Below the pieces are notes generated by a model. It did not search any database, was not told where the DNA came from, and saw only the letters and a program-made list of their open reading frames with translations. 5,719 nt of DNA, taken from positions 1-5,719 of the forward strand of contig USDZ01000112.1 in the NCBI GenBank assembly GCA_900553525.1, in the 5' to 3' direction. The DNA is from an uncultured Oscillospiraceae bacterium. Its GTDB lineage: Bacteria; Bacillota; Clostridia; Oscillospirales; Acutalibacteraceae. Numbering within the stretch: the stretch's first letter is position 1; each line of letters opens with the position of its first letter. Positions 4,544 through 5,719 of the stretch are shown here, piece after piece. The translations under genes and the position numbers were made by a program.

Positions 4544-5305
4544 TTGGGCAAGATCATCGCAGTTGTCAATCAAAAAGGCGGCGTCGGCAAGACGACCACT
4601 ACGGTCAACCTGTCCGCAGCGGTGGGGGCAAAAGGACGGCGGACCCTTTTGGTGGACATCGATCCCCAGGGAAACGCCACCAGCGGCGTCGGAGCCGATA
4701 AAAAACAGGCTGGCCCCACGGTTTACGACCTCTTGATTGGCGCCGCGGAGCCGGGACAGGCTGTTCGCCGTACGGCGTTTTCCAGGCTCGATCTGCTGCC
4801 TTCCAGCATCGCGCTGGCGGGGGCGGAGATCGAAATGGTGGAGCTTGCCCGCCGGGAGGGGCGGCTCAAGGCCGCGCTCGCGCCTTTGCGGGATGGATAT
4901 GAGTATCTGTTTGTGGATTGCCCGCCCTCTCTCGGTTTGTTGACTCTCAATGCCCTGTGTGCCGCCGATACTTTTTTGGTTCCCATCCAGTGCGAGTATT
5001 ACGCGCTGGAAGGTTTGTCCCAACTGATGGCGACAGTCCGACAGGTCAAACGGCTGTACAACCCCACCCTGGATCTGGAAGGGGTACTCCTGACCATGTA
5101 CGACGGACGGCTCAACCTGACCCAGCAGGTGGTGGCGGAGGTTAAACGCTTCTTTCCCCGCAAGGTGTTTGCCACGCCGATCCCCCGGAGCGTCCGGCTT
5201 TCCGAGGCGCCCAGCTTTGGAAAGCCGATTCGTTATTACGACGGGGGCTCCCGCGGAGCGGAGGCGTACGACCGTCTGGCGGATGAACTACTGTCCCACC
5301 GTTGA
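4544..5305 (+). CDS. parA: Chromosome partitioning ATPase ParA (Soj)
   Basis: A 253-residue ParA/Soj ATPase, the same length as Bacillus Soj as I recall it. Seen: the deviant Walker A motif K-G-G-V-G-K-T-T (11-18, signature lysine K11 and catalytic-site K16), Walker A' V-D-I-D-P-Q-G-N (37-44, with D40), and Walker B F-V-D-C-P-P-S-L-G (123-131). The C-terminal P-R-S-V-R-L-S-E-A-P-S segment is typical of chromosomal ParA. It has no N-terminal helix-turn-helix, unlike large plasmid ParA proteins. It binds DNA non-specifically as an ATP dimer, and ParB at parS stimulates its ATPase. In Bacillus it also modulates DnaA. The start is TTG at 4544, giving the usual M-G-K-I-I-A-V-V-N N terminus, with AGAGG at 4532-4536 7 bases upstream. 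It precedes parS and parB on the same strand. Confidence 0.97.
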   Translation: MGKIIAVVNQKGGVGKTTTTVNLSAAVGAKGRRTLLVDIDPQGNATSGVGADKKQAGPTVYDLLIGAAEPGQAVRRTAFSRLDLLPSSIALAGAEIEMVELARREGRLKAALAPLRDGYEYLFVDCPPSLGLLTLNALCAADTFLVPIQCEYYALEGLSQLMATVRQVKRLYNPTLDLEGVLLTMYDGRLNLTQQVVAEVKRFFPRKVFATPIPRSVRLSEAPSFGKPIRYYDGGSRGAEAYDRLADELLSHR

Positions 5306-5331
5306 CGGTGTGCCGCACGGAAATCCAGATG

Positions 5332-5358
5332 CGGCCCATATGGGGCCGGGTTAATTTT
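5332..5358 (+). terminator. Weak intrinsic terminator or attenuator between parA and parB
   Basis: CGGCCC (5332-5337) and GGGCCG (5343-5348) form a 6-bp all-GC stem with loop ATATG. GGTTAATTTTT follows, a T-rich but interrupted tract. It begins 26 bases after the parA stop. It could end part of the parA transcripts or cap the 3' end while some polymerase continues into parB. Confidence 0.5.
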
Positions 5359-5366
5359 TGGGAAGT

Positions 5367-5382
5367 CGTTTCACGTGAAACA
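5367..5382. promoter_or_regulatory. parS: parS centromere site
   Basis: CGTTTCACGTGAAACA matches the conserved firmicute parS consensus TGTTTCACGTGAAACA at 15 of 16 positions, and the central 14 bases (5368-5381) are a perfect palindrome. ParB loads here and then slides outward as a CTP clamp. The site lies between parA and parB, 20 bases before the parB start codon. Confidence 0.95.
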
Positions 5383-5402
5383 TAGGGCGCGAAAGGATGA
5401 AA

Positions 5403-5719
5403 ATGATGGCGGTGAAAAAAGGCGGACTGGGGAGAGGGCTGGAGGCCCTCTTCGCGGAAAACGCGGTGGAAGAGGGGAACCATGCCGTCTCCCTGCCGAT
5501 CGCGGATATAGAGCCCAACCGGGGACAGCCCCGCAAACAATTTGACGACGCGGCCCTTGCTGATCTGGCGGCGTCCATCGCCCAGCACGGGGTCATCCAG
5601 CCGCTACTGGTGCGGCCCCTGCCGGGGGGCGGCTATCAACTGGTCGCGGGGGAGCGGCGTTGGCGCGCTGCCCGGATGGCGGGCCTGTCTGAGGTGCCCG
5701 CCGTCGTGCGGGAGATGAC
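5403..5719 (+). CDS. parB: Chromosome partitioning protein ParB (Spo0J), 3' end beyond window
   Basis: The first 105 codons of ParB; the window edge cuts the gene inside the CTP-binding domain. Seen: the N-terminal ParA-stimulating peptide K-G-G-L-G-R-G-L-E-A-L-F (residues 6-17 counting from 5403), box I P-N-R-G-Q-P-R, and box II A-G-E-R-R-W-R-A-A. Box III, the helix-turn-helix and the dimerisation domain lie off the edge. ParB binds parS, clamps DNA using CTP and activates ParA. Three in-frame ATGs occur (5397, 5403, 5406). The ribosome site AAAGGA (5392-5397) excludes the first and allows the other two; M-A-V-K-K from 5406 is equally possible. Its N-terminal K-G-G-L-G-R-G-L peptide, absent from the upstream Noc, marks this as the true ParA partner. 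Confidence 0.95.
   Translation, partial: MMAVKKGGLGRGLEALFAENAVEEGNHAVSLPIADIEPNRGQPRKQFDDAALADLAASIAQHGVIQPLLVRPLPGGGYQLVAGERRWRAARMAGLSEVPAVVREM

Noticed and set aside
4247..5023. 258-residue open frame on the - strand opposite parA
   Set aside because: It is antisense to ParA, which has all its motifs, so this is a coding shadow.
1..5719. CRISPR array, insertion sequence or integrase
   Set aside because: No regularly spaced repeats, transposase or recombinase sequence is present on either strand.

Overview
The window looks like an origin-proximal chromosome segment from a GC-rich member of the Clostridia (Firmicutes), probably Oscillospiraceae/Ruminococcaceae-like. The reasons are a Noc-type ParB paralogue upstream of a chromosomal parA-parB pair, a near-perfect firmicute parS site, sigma-A type promoters, AGGAGG-type ribosome binding sites, TTG starts and a YerB-type DUF3048 lipoprotein. 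The genus call is inference.

Layout from left to right: (1) noc, on the + strand, with its start at or just before the window edge and an intrinsic terminator behind it. (2) A 358-base gap without a gene, containing a stretch of about 27% G+C with short inverted repeats. (3) On the - strand, a putative Imm-5-like immunity protein gene with a TTG start, lying behind a tRNA-Arg(CCT) gene and its hairpin terminator. (4) On the + strand, diverging from the tRNA gene, a two-gene minimal nucleotidyltransferase (MNT) / HEPN pair with overlapping reading frames. (5) A DUF3048 lipoprotein gene ending in a very strong terminator. (6) On the - strand, a 67-residue uncharacterised protein gene. (7) On the + strand, parA (TTG start), a GC hairpin, the parS site, and the first third of parB, cut by the right edge.

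ParA, parS and ParB form the chromosome segregation system: ParB loads at parS and spreads as a CTP-dependent clamp, and ParA is the ATPase partner. Noc is a ParB relative that binds its own sites and keeps division away from the nucleoid. Between noc and parA lie about 3.7 kb of unrelated genes (immunity-like, tRNA, MNT/HEPN, lipoprotein, small protein).

The most interesting point is the MNT/HEPN pair. The MNT lacks the glycine of its GS motif and both residues of the D-x-D metal motif, and the HEPN lacks the R-x4-6-H RNase motif. A family-like fold therefore appears kept without either expected catalytic site. I do not see a complete novel system. The other points are the noc-type specificity residues, the tRNA-terminator-immunity gene arrangement, the AT-rich repeat region, and candidate control elements around parA and parB.
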